From: Tolypothrix bouteillei VB521301 | Lineage (GTDB): Bacteria > Cyanobacteriota > Cyanobacteriia > Cyanobacteriales > Nostocaceae | Direction of reading: 5' to 3' | Assembly (NCBI RefSeq): GCF_000760695.4 | Contig: NZ_JHEG04000001.1 | Coordinates: 1,001,834-1,065,833 of the forward strand | Length of the DNA: 64,000 nt | Shown here: positions 56,607 to 64,000 of the stretch, one piece after another | Numbering within the stretch: position 1 is the first letter of the stretch | Layout: each line of letters opens with the position of its first letter | Made by a program: the position numbers and the translations under genes | Notes under the pieces: generated by a model | What the model was told of the DNA's origin: nothing | Database searches by the model: none | What the model saw: only the letters and a program-made list of their open reading frames with translations

Positions 56607-56705
56607 CAGAATAGAATTCTAGGGCTATACCAACCAAGTCCCTCTTGGTTCTTGATTGAAGCCTGCGTAGGCAGGCTTTGTTTGTGTAGCCGCGATTTCC
56701 AATCG
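56607..56705. repeat. Dispersed palindromic repeat, copy 3 (full element with both arms)
   Basis: The left arm (GGCTATACCAACCAAG at 56622 on) and right arm (CTTTGTTTGTGTAGCC, ending at 56691) are complementary at most positions. A small palindrome (GAATAGAATTC) lies outside the left arm and another (AAGCCTGCGTAGGCAGGCTT) within. Copies 1 and 2 (6164, 10259) match the left half of this element. It lies between the methyltransferase and PPC genes, which are convergent. Confidence 0.7.
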
Positions 56706-56752
56706 TCGGCGTTTTTTCACTCATTGGGATGCTCCCCTTTACTTCAGGCTTT

Positions 56753-57154
56753 TCAATCGTTTTTTCTGATAATTTCTAATTCGTAGCAGCCTGTTTGCTC
56801 ATCAGGTGTTCTTAGAAAAGCATATTCTTCACTAATACCAATGACTATTTCGGCTGTTGTGTAGATGATGCATCCACAGTCAAGATGTCCGCCAATGGTT
56901 TTTCCTTGTCGGTCAGAGATAGCAATATGGAGATGCACTCCAGTTGTTGCTATTGTTCCGTTAAGAGAAAGAATTTCAAATTTGTCAGCTAAGAGGGTGC
57001 TGTTGTCTTGGTTGGCAAAGCGAATTTTGGCTTGTTTCAGACTGCCAATAGCAGTTACGATAAACCCTGCTTTAATGTTTTTTAGGCTGGCAAAATTCTT
57101 TAAACTTTGTTTTAAATCTTCATCTGGTTTTAACCGCAGAGGATATATTCTCAT
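56753..57154 (-). CDS. PPC (DUF296) domain protein
   Basis: This 133-residue single-domain protein has the PPC fold: LKPDEDLKQSLKNFASLKNI near the N-terminus, IVTAIGSLKQAKIRFA, VHLHIAISDRQGKTIGGHL and the CIIYTTAEIVIGI strand. In plants this domain is joined to AT-hook DNA-binding motifs; in bacteria it occurs alone and its role is not settled. The trimeric fold and the conserved His residues (HLHI, GGHL) may bind a metal. It is cytoplasmic, convergent with the methyltransferase and divergent from the dynamin-like gene. Confidence 0.85.
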   Translation of the reverse strand: MRIYPLRLKPDEDLKQSLKNFASLKNIKAGFIVTAIGSLKQAKIRFANQDNSTLLADKFEILSLNGTIATTGVHLHIAISDRQGKTIGGHLDCGCIIYTTAEIVIGISEEYAFLRTPDEQTGCYELEIIRKND

Positions 57155-57361
57155 GGTCCTATAAATCTTTAGAATACCTTTATTAAATAAATCTTAAATA
57201 TTCCAAGCATCGTCAGAAGTACTGTGTCATTGTGCAATTTATATCAAAATTATGGTAACGATTTTGAAAAATAACCTAGTGTATTTGCTGAGGCTATCAA
57301 GCACTTGATTACCATAAAATGTACTGAAGATAATATTTTTATACTTTCAGGATTCCTATTT

Positions 57362-59818
57362 ATGCAAGGGTTACCGCTCCAGTGCAAAAATTTGCAGGAG
57401 CAAGTTGAGTGTATTTTACAACTTATACAGCAAGAGCCATTTTTACGTTCTTATAATGTAACATCGATACAAACTTCCCTAAATAAAGCAATTTCACCCA
57501 GGTTTGAAATTGTGTTTGCAGGAGCATTTAGTGCTGGTAAGTCCATGTTAATTAATGCCCTTCTGGAACGGGAACTGCTTTATAGCGCGGAGGGACACGC
57601 CACTGGAACTGAATGCAAAATTGAGTATGCGCCCAGCGATAAAGAACGAGTTGTTTTAACTTTTTTAAGTGAAGCGGAGATTAGAGAGCAAGCTGTTTTC
57701 TTATGCCAGCAACTGAAGTTCGCAACAGTCACAAATATCAATCAAGCAGAAGTTATTCAATTGCTTTGTCAAGGATGCAATACCATCATTCAACAAGAAG
57801 GTGGTGAGAGCAAGTCAGAACGGGCAAAGCAAGCAAAGGCTTTGATGTTACTCCTAGAAGGTTATGTGGCAAACCGCCAACACATACAAACGGTGAATAA
57901 TGCCACTTATTCTATGGAACAATTTAATTTTAAAAATCTTAAAGAAGCAGCTGGGTATGCCCGTCGTGGTAGTAACAGTGCCGTGTTAAAACGCATTGAG
58001 TACTACTGCGATCATCCCCTCTTGCAAGATGGAAATATCATCATCGATACTCCTGGTATTGATGCACCAGTTGAGAAAGATTCGCATTTTACATATGCTA
58101 GAATTCGATCTTCTGATACTTCAGCGGTAATTTGTGTGTTAAAACCTGCATCGGCTGGTGATATGACCAAGGAAGAAACAGAACTGTTGGAAACAATACG
58201 CGAAAATCCTGGCATTCGCGATCGCGTTTTCTACGTGTTTAATCGTATTGATGAAACTTGGTATAATGCTCAACTGCGTCAACGTCTAGATGATTTAATG
58301 AGCGAGCAATTCCAGGATACCAACAGAGTTTTTAAAACCAGTGGATTGCTGGGATTTTATGGCAGTCAAATTCAACAAACAAGCGAACGGGACAGGTTTG
58401 GATTGGATTCTGTCTTCACTGAAAGTTCTAGAGGATTGAATGGTAGGGAAGAAACGCCACAATTTGTGAATGAATTCCTGCGCTATTGCGCTAACTCTGG
58501 GAAACTTTCGTCCAGTCAGTTTCGGATTTCTGTTAATAGCTTTGAAACTCCCAATGAAAACTACATACGAATTGTTAAAGAACAAGGGTTGCCACTGATT
58601 CAGCAGCTGATTCAAGACAGTGGTATACGAGAGTTTAGAAATGCGATCGCTTGGTATTTAACTGAAGAAAAACGCCCTCAATTGTTTAAAAATCTGGCAA
58701 ATGATTTGGAGGATGCGTGTATTCAACTTAAAAAACACTATCAGTCCATCCAAAGAGAGTTAGATAGCCAACCCCAAGAAATTGAGGCAATGAAGGCACA
58801 GGAGTTACAGCGGTTGAACCAGCAACTGCAAGAGGTTGGCAATGGCTTTCGCGCTTCAATCATCGAGGAAGTGAATCAAGTTATTACAAATGATAGTAAT
58901 GCTTTCGAGACTGATTTTCGACAATTGCAATCTCGAATGATTCGCCGCTTGGATGAATTGCTAGATACTTTCTCTGTTGCAGATGCTTATCGGCACGCTA
59001 CTCGCAATCATTCGCGAAATGCAACAGCACCTTTGATTGCTATTTTAGTAGAAGCACTATATTATCTAGCAAATCAGTTGGAAGATGTTTTGGTTGAGTC
59101 TTCTCAAGAAATTGTTGCCTCTTTTTTCCAAAGATTAAATGAGAAAACTCGCAAGTCAGAATCTTATCGTCAACTATATCGGCTGTTAGGAAATGATGGA
59201 GGAATTGAGCAGCAGTTGCAAGTTTTGGAAAGAGAGGTGACTCATGCTTTGGTAAGTGTGGCTAGAGTAGAATGCGATCGCTTTGTGCGGGAGAGCCCTA
59301 GATTTTATGATGAAGGCACTTTTTCTATATACCAGTTCCGTCAAACTTTGTTACAAACATCTCAAGCCTATGATTGTGAAAGTATAGTAGAAGCAGAACC
59401 AGCAATCAGACAGTTATTAAAGTTAGACTTTGAACCAAAAGTTTCTCAAACTATTCGCAAAACTTTCCGCCAAACTTTCAACCAAATTTTTAAAACTCAC
59501 TTACTGCCCATGGCTGACAAGCAAGTTGAGGAAATTCTGCAGCAATATCCTAAGGCGCGTAATTATTTGGAGCAATCCCTAGAACGAGAAGCTGAGGAAA
59601 AAATTCTCTCAAACAAACATTTATTAGATGTTATTGGGCAAAAGATAGCAACCTATAATTCAGCTGTTACTTCCATCAATGAATGCCTGGAGGCGGTGGA
59701 ATTATATGATTGTCTCTTACCTACTATTGAACAAATAGAATCAGAAAAAGTTGATATGAAGTTTTATAAAAATGGTTTATTGGAGTCAAATGGTGCAGTG
59801 AAATTAACAAAATTGTAA
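57362..59818 (+). CDS. Dynamin-like GTPase (bacterial BDLP type)
   Basis: The 818-residue GTPase has the P-loop GAFSAGKSMLINALL (Lys60), switch I Thr in GHATGTECKIEY, the G3 motif IDTPGIDAPV and a G4-like NRIDETW. Long helical stretches follow (about 420-560), with Gln/Arg-rich coiled coil and a hydrophobic patch near residue 560-590 (APLIAILVEALYYLANQL) that could be the membrane paddle. Bacterial dynamin-like proteins remodel membranes; Nostoc punctiforme BDLP is the model. It is single, without a partner gene. I chose ATG 57362 over a TTG at 57305, which would add 19 residues. Confidence 0.88.
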   Translation: MQGLPLQCKNLQEQVECILQLIQQEPFLRSYNVTSIQTSLNKAISPRFEIVFAGAFSAGKSMLINALLERELLYSAEGHATGTECKIEYAPSDKERVVLTFLSEAEIREQAVFLCQQLKFATVTNINQAEVIQLLCQGCNTIIQQEGGESKSERAKQAKALMLLLEGYVANRQHIQTVNNATYSMEQFNFKNLKEAAGYARRGSNSAVLKRIEYYCDHPLLQDGNIIIDTPGIDAPVEKDSHFTYARIRSSDTSAVICVLKPASAGDMTKEETELLETIRENPGIRDRVFYVFNRIDETWYNAQLRQRLDDLMSEQFQDTNRVFKTSGLLGFYGSQIQQTSERDRFGLDSVFTESSRGLNGREETPQFVNEFLRYCANSGKLSSSQFRISVNSFETPNENYIRIVKEQGLPLIQQLIQDSGIREFRNAIAWYLTEEKRPQLFKNLANDLEDACIQLKKHYQSIQRELDSQPQEIEAMKAQELQRLNQQLQEVGNGFRASIIEEVNQVITNDSNAFETDFRQLQSRMIRRLDELLDTFSVADAYRHATRNHSRNATAPLIAILVEALYYLANQLEDVLVESSQEIVASFFQRLNEKTRKSESYRQLYRLLGNDGGIEQQLQVLEREVTHALVSVARVECDRFVRESPRFYDEGTFSIYQFRQTLLQTSQAYDCESIVEAEPAIRQLLKLDFEPKVSQTIRKTFRQTFNQIFKTHLLPMADKQVEEILQQYPKARNYLEQSLEREAEEKILSNKHLLDVIGQKIATYNSAVTSINECLEAVELYDCLLPTIEQIESEKVDMKFYKNGLLESNGAVKLTKL

Positions 59819-60106
59819 GCGTTAATACATCTAATACGCAGAAATATAATGTAAATTATACTATCTGTGTCCTTTGATTTATTCTCTTTCTTTGGCTTAA
59901 AAATAAAGTTCAAAGCCTGGAAAAATTTCTAATCCAAAAGGAAACATAAAGCTAGCTAAATGGAATGATAATAATGTCTTATTATCTCTAGTCTGGCTTT
60001 TTGGGATGTTTTAAGCTAATTGATGATTAATTGTCATCTTTACGTTTCAGTCATTTTATAATTTTCAAGCTTTAACAGCGATCGAGAATGTTACCAATTA
60101 AAAAGC

Positions 60107-60112
60107 AGGAGG
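60107..60112 (+). promoter_or_regulatory. Ribosome-binding site deciding the 60124 start
   Basis: AGGAGG lies 11 bases before ATG 60124. The upstream ATG at 60088 has no site, so 60124 is preferred. Confidence 0.6.
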
Positions 60113-60123
60113 GTCATCTGAGT

Positions 60124-60645
60124 ATGCTAAACAACAAATTTAAACAATTGGAAGGAACAGAAGATATTATTTTTTTAGAAAATCAAATATTCAATCCCGT
60201 TCAGATTATCGATCGCATAATTGAAAATTTTGAACCGAAAGGTAACGATCTAAATTTGTCTTGCAAAAATTCCTTTCTAAAAAAATTCTTTAAGCAGAAA
60301 AATATGCAAGGCATTTTTAATCGAGTAGAGTGGAAGTTTGCACTCAGGCAAGGAATTAAATGCGAACTTTTCACTCCAGAAAATAATCGCAAGCAGAAAG
60401 GCAAGTTAGAGATCAAAGTCGTCATAGATTTTTCTCCTATGAAGAAACAGGAGTCTTGCGTGCTTGATGATGACGATGAATATAAGATTCTATCTATTGA
60501 AGATAAGAAAAGCTCGGAAAATTTAGAAATAAAAGTTTCAATAGATTTTCGCCCGGAGGAATCTGAGGTTGAAGAATCTTTTACAAACAATCAACCCCAC
60601 CCATTGATTAATAATGTCTATTGGATAGTGAATGATTATAAGTAA
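60124..60645 (+). CDS. Lysine/acid-rich protein with internal repeat, unknown function
   Basis: This 173-residue cytoplasmic protein is highly charged. Two copies of a motif occur, LEIKVVIDFSP near residue 99 and LEIKVSIDFRP near residue 140, separated by an acidic stretch (DDDDEYKILSIEDKK). This suggests internal duplication of a beta strand unit. No domain was recognised. The gap before it (59819-60123, about 305 bp) is AT-rich and without another gene. Confidence 0.55.
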   Translation: MLNNKFKQLEGTEDIIFLENQIFNPVQIIDRIIENFEPKGNDLNLSCKNSFLKKFFKQKNMQGIFNRVEWKFALRQGIKCELFTPENNRKQKGKLEIKVVIDFSPMKKQESCVLDDDDEYKILSIEDKKSSENLEIKVSIDFRPEESEVEESFTNNQPHPLINNVYWIVNDYK

Positions 60646-60707
60646 TCAGAATAAAGGAGGCGATCGAGGGACCGGGGCGACGAGAGAACAAAGAAAAATA
60701 AATCCTC

Positions 60708-60746
60708 GCGACCAATGACCAATTTCTACGACTGGTCATTGGTCGC
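60708..60746. terminator. Perfect 14-bp hairpin between convergent genes
   Basis: Arms 60708-60721 and 60733-60746 are exactly complementary around an 11-base loop, lying between the stops of the Lys-rich protein gene and the GH57 gene. It has no T run on either side, but the position suggests a shared bidirectional terminator; the arms consist of ACCAATGACC-type repeat units. Confidence 0.65.
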
Positions 60747-60755
60747 CGAGCGCTG

Positions 60756-63467
60756 TTAACTGTCAGTCAACCAATGGTTAACATCAACCGCCAACTTTTG
60801 CCCCAATTTTAGCAATTGACGGCTATAAGTTGCATTTTCTTGATTTACCGTTTTTGTAACTATCTCCGGTAGGATTTGATTGTGCAAACGACTGAAGTAT
60901 AGTTCCTGGGATCGGTCAAGACAGATACCAAGGTTAAGCTGATACCCCGCATCTATCAATCGTTCCAAGCGTTGGATATCTGCATCTGAGGTCCCACTAG
61001 GATCGTATAGTAGCTGCCAGAGAGAATGGAGTATTATCTGCTCTAACATCTGCCTGCCTTCAGGAATATTTAACCGACAATGCAGGTGTTTGGCTTCTGT
61101 GGCAACTGCTTCTAACTCTAAAATGTGGTTCCAAGTGGATTTTGGTTCGGATATCTCTTGCTCTAATGCACGTAATGTCATCATACACCGATACCCCAAA
61201 GATATCTCTGCTGCTACCTGCAACTCTTGTGGTGCGGGAACTCCATCGCGATGGAATGCCATTAAGACACCGTAATTATCCCTGTATGTTTGTGTGTACA
61301 GTTGATCTAAACGTGTCAGGGTTTCCTGACTGAGTAAGTGCATCAGTCGGTGGCGTTCTTCAGCAAATAAATTCTGTAAATTGAATGCTTCTTCACCAAA
61401 CAATTGCATCATCGCCAGGATTGTGTGTGCTGCACTAGCTTGTTGCAGTGCGCCAAACAGTTTGTCCTTTAACTGGCTGTAACTCCGACGTCCTTGGAAA
61501 GGTTGAATGCAACAATGGAAATCCCACCCTCCAAGGTGAAGAACTGCAAACACTAGATGTTCGCTTTCCCAGGTGATTTCTGAAACTAGGTTCAAATTCC
61601 CCACTGCCAAAGTTAGCGATCCCATTCTTTGGAGTTGGTAATCGAGTTCGTTGACCGTGTAGCAATAAGCTCTTTTTTGAAAAGCGCTAGCTGCTGAAGC
61701 TTGATTGTTGTTGGAAGGAAGCCTGTCGCTTAAAGCCGATCGCTGTCCGTTGAACAATGAGGTAATGGCATGATGGGCTGCAACTTGTTTAAAGCTAATT
61801 TGGGCTGTTAGCACAAGTTGGCGGTAAACTTCCGCACCATGTTTGAAGAATTCAACATTACTTGTTGCTACAGCAAGACGTTTGATGAAACCTTTTTCTA
61901 ACTGTACGCCTGCTACATCTCCTGCAAGTTCCAGCGCACGAGCAGCATACCGAAGAATCTGCGTTCCTTCTGGGCGCGAGATTTCTTCAAAGAACCACCC
62001 ACAACTGGTGTACATGAGCAAAGCGTGACGCTGCATTTCTAACAAGCGCAAGGCATCTACTTGTTCGGCTGCTGTAAGTTTGTGGTTTTGGTGGCGGGCT
62101 AGAAAACGAGTGACATTTTCAGGAGTGCGATCGCGAATCACTTCTATATATCGATCCCGTGCAGACCAGGGATCGCGGAACAATAGCTTGCCATGTTCTT
62201 CGTACACGTGGATGAGGCGATCGCGCAACCAATCTAAAGCATCTCTTAATGGACGACGCCATTTTTGATGCCACGTTCCTCCACCACCGCAACCGCAATC
62301 ATCTTGCCATCTATCTACACCGTGAGCGCAACTCCATGCCGTGACAGGCTTGAGTTCCACCTCCCAAGTCGGAGAATTCAGGCTGAGGTAGTGAGCAAAG
62401 TTGGTGACAGTCCAACCCCTGTGGGCAAATTCTTGTGTAAATGCGTAGGCTAGTGTTTTCTCCGTACCGCCTTTATGGTGTCCGAAGGTTTCTCCATCTG
62501 TGGCGACAGAAATTAACTGTGCGGGACGGTGATCCCCGCGTACTGCGGAACCAATTCGTCCTGCCAAATGGCTGGAATTATAGAGAACATCACTAAATCC
62601 CATATCTCGCGAGATCGGTCCGTCATAAAAGAAGATATCTATGTATGGGAGAGATTGGGGATCGGTGCTTGAGGATTGGGAATTGAGAGTTTTCTGTACC
62701 GAGTCCCCAACTCCGCCTTTCTCCTTCAAAAAACACCGATATGGACGTGTGGGATCGATTTGACTACCGCCTACTTCATGCCATTCTGGATTGGAATTGT
62801 CTTTTGTTGGCATGAAACGGCAGCGTTGTGCTTGCGATGGGGCAAGGACAATGAAGCGAATCCCTTCGTCAATTAAAGCTTTTAAGGTTGCGTAGTCTAC
62901 AGCGGTTTCTGCCAACCACATTCCTTCGGGATCGCGACCGAAGCGGGATCGGAAGTCTTCTTTGCCCCAGCGAATTTGGGTGTATTTATCGCGTTCGTTC
63001 GCTAGGGGCATAATGATGTGGTTGTATACTTGCGCGATCGCATTACCATGCCCGTTCAACCTTTCGCAGCTCTTGCGATCTGCTTCCAAGATGCGTTGGT
63101 AAACTTCCAGATCGTGGCGTTCCAACCACGACATCAGCGTTGGCCCAATATTAAAGCTCAAATACTCATAGTTGTTAACGATCCCCACCAACTCGCCTCG
63201 ATCGTTTACCACTCTGGCGAAAGCATTGGGACGATAGCATTCAGCATGAATGCGCTCGTTCCAATCATGAAAAGGCGTTGCACCAGGTTGACGCTCAATT
63301 GCATCCAAATAAGGGTTTTCCCGTGGTGGTTGGTAAAAATGTCCATGAACTGTTACATAAATACCCGTAGCTTGTCTCAGGGGATCGAGCATTTGGGTGC
63401 TTTTGATAGTTTCATGGGACATCAAATTTGTACCAGTACTAGCTGGTAATTCAGCTGCTGAGGTCAT
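60756..63467 (-). CDS. Glycoside hydrolase family 57 protein with DUF3536
   Basis: The 903-residue cytoplasmic protein has GH57 motifs: YVTVHGHFYQPPRENPY near residue 36, MWLAETAVDYATLKAL with the Glu nucleophile near residue 195 and VATDGETFGHHKGGTEKTLAY near residue 320. A DUF3536 region follows, with a Cys-rich loop (DDCGCGGGGTWHQKWRRPL). GH57 members act on alpha-glucans such as glycogen; the specificity here is unknown. I chose ATG 63467; the longer TTG frame from 63578 has no support. A stretch at about residues 247-274 (SVQKTLNSQSSSTDPQSLP) is encoded by repeat-like DNA (62646-62725) and looks inserted. Confidence 0.88.
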   Translation of the reverse strand: MTSAAELPASTGTNLMSHETIKSTQMLDPLRQATGIYVTVHGHFYQPPRENPYLDAIERQPGATPFHDWNERIHAECYRPNAFARVVNDRGELVGIVNNYEYLSFNIGPTLMSWLERHDLEVYQRILEADRKSCERLNGHGNAIAQVYNHIIMPLANERDKYTQIRWGKEDFRSRFGRDPEGMWLAETAVDYATLKALIDEGIRFIVLAPSQAQRCRFMPTKDNSNPEWHEVGGSQIDPTRPYRCFLKEKGGVGDSVQKTLNSQSSSTDPQSLPYIDIFFYDGPISRDMGFSDVLYNSSHLAGRIGSAVRGDHRPAQLISVATDGETFGHHKGGTEKTLAYAFTQEFAHRGWTVTNFAHYLSLNSPTWEVELKPVTAWSCAHGVDRWQDDCGCGGGGTWHQKWRRPLRDALDWLRDRLIHVYEEHGKLLFRDPWSARDRYIEVIRDRTPENVTRFLARHQNHKLTAAEQVDALRLLEMQRHALLMYTSCGWFFEEISRPEGTQILRYAARALELAGDVAGVQLEKGFIKRLAVATSNVEFFKHGAEVYRQLVLTAQISFKQVAAHHAITSLFNGQRSALSDRLPSNNNQASAASAFQKRAYCYTVNELDYQLQRMGSLTLAVGNLNLVSEITWESEHLVFAVLHLGGWDFHCCIQPFQGRRSYSQLKDKLFGALQQASAAHTILAMMQLFGEEAFNLQNLFAEERHRLMHLLSQETLTRLDQLYTQTYRDNYGVLMAFHRDGVPAPQELQVAAEISLGYRCMMTLRALEQEISEPKSTWNHILELEAVATEAKHLHCRLNIPEGRQMLEQIILHSLWQLLYDPSGTSDADIQRLERLIDAGYQLNLGICLDRSQELYFSRLHNQILPEIVTKTVNQENATYSRQLLKLGQKLAVDVNHWLTDS
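62646..62725. repeat. Repeat-like insertion inside the GH57 coding sequence
   Basis: The sequence is built of GATTGGG/GAATTGAGA-type units and includes complementary parts (GATTGGGGA with TCCCCAAC). It is unlike the flanking conserved coding sequence and resembles the heptamer family seen in the kinase gene and in intergenic DNA. Confidence 0.5.
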
Positions 63468-64000
63468 GGAGTTATGATTCCAAACACGATAGATAAACTT
63501 GCAATTGTGCCTGAGAGCAAAATTTTTATGAAACTTTCTTGCATTGGCTTTGCAATAACAGTGGGGAAAATAGAGCAACTATGATATGTGAATAAATTCC
63601 GCTCTTTGCGGTCTAAATATTGGAGTCACTTGCACGCTTAAAACAGCCTTTCAATTAAGTAACCATTGACAAAAGCGGGGTTAGCAGGTTTCATCTTTGG
63701 TGGTGCTAAAAACTTAATTGTCTTTTAATATATTACCCTGCATCTTTGTTGTAAAATTCTTCACTTCATCGAAACTTTTGCAACGAAAGATTGCGAAGAC
63801 GTTTTATATCGCAATCTTATTTTACAAATAAAACTCCAGAAAGGAAACAGTACAATTTCGGAACCGTTCTACTGGAGGGTTGGGAGTATCCTAAATAAGA
63901 AGTTGAGGACAGTAGAGACGTGCTATGGCATATATATACAGAAGTGTGATTCTTCACTTTTAACCCTTAACTCCGTTTCTGTTAACTCTTTCAGCTCGAA
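63468..64000. other. Right-edge intergenic region
   Basis: This 533-bp AT-rich stretch upstream of GH57 should contain its promoter (leftward). I saw no open frame of convincing quality, RNA gene or repeat up to the end of the window. Confidence 0.4.

Overview
The window looks like a chromosome segment of a multicellular cyanobacterium, probably of the heterocyst-forming (Nostocales) kind. The octamer GCGATCGC (HIP1) recurs inside and between genes. Intergenic DNA carries short tandem heptamer-like repeats and long palindromes of the type known from Nostoc and relatives. Several genes belong to families typical of these organisms: CrtO-type ketolase, a PixJ-like chemoreceptor with cyanobacteriochrome-like GAF domains, a DUF4347/RTX surface protein, GH57-DUF3536, a dynamin-like GTPase and PrxQ. 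I saw no tRNA, rRNA, CRISPR array, prophage or intact transposon.

Layout. 0-10 kb: a truncated quinone oxidoreductase-like gene, a small VOC protein, an apparently exported prephenate dehydratase-like protein, a PhyH-type dioxygenase, a GH43 glycosidase, two small envelope proteins, and a tandem pair of closely related amidohydrolases. 10-18 kb: a PhoD-like phosphatase divergent from a subtilisin-like protease, an alpha/beta hydrolase, an acyl-CoA dehydrogenase with an altered active-site segment, and small unknown genes. 18-33 kb is a signalling block, all on the minus strand: a hybrid histidine kinase, a large DUF4347/beta-helix/Calx-beta/RTX surface protein, a chemoreceptor with two bilin-type GAF domains, and a three-gene two-component operon (REC-wHTH-Hpt-Hpt-REC-REC regulator, PAS kinase, single-domain receiver).

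33-48 kb is mostly housekeeping and metabolism: VOC protein, SanA/YdcF-like protein, DUF1838 protein, NagX/HGSNAT-like membrane acyltransferase, prxQ, hpf (lrtA), lipB, a MATE exporter, a PD-(D/E)XK-like protein, crtO, a saccharopine-dehydrogenase-like protein, a small exported protein, a CPA1 antiporter and a GT4 glycosyltransferase. 48-64 kb: two exported proteins (one ending in a PEP-CTERM-like tail), a gene-free stretch of about 1.2 kb with a GC-rich foldable element, fni (type II IPP isomerase), sppA, an RsmB-like RNA methyltransferase, a PPC-domain protein, a dynamin-like GTPase and GH57-DUF3536. fni and crtO both bear on isoprenoid/carotenoid metabolism but are about 8 kb apart and not in one operon.

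The signals least explained by ordinary annotation are these. (1) Short repetitive or palindromic sequences appear to have inserted in frame into at least four genes. (2) Convergent genes share long, nearly perfect hairpins; one perfect 21-bp hairpin contains both stop codons. (3) The GC-rich structured element at 50.7 kb resembles the right end of IS200/IS605-type elements. (4) The chemoreceptor has one GAF domain with, and one without, the canonical bilin cysteine. (5) Catalytic motifs are altered in the prephenate dehydratase and the acyl-CoA dehydrogenase. I did not find a clearly novel multi-gene system; the signalling block is the nearest candidate.
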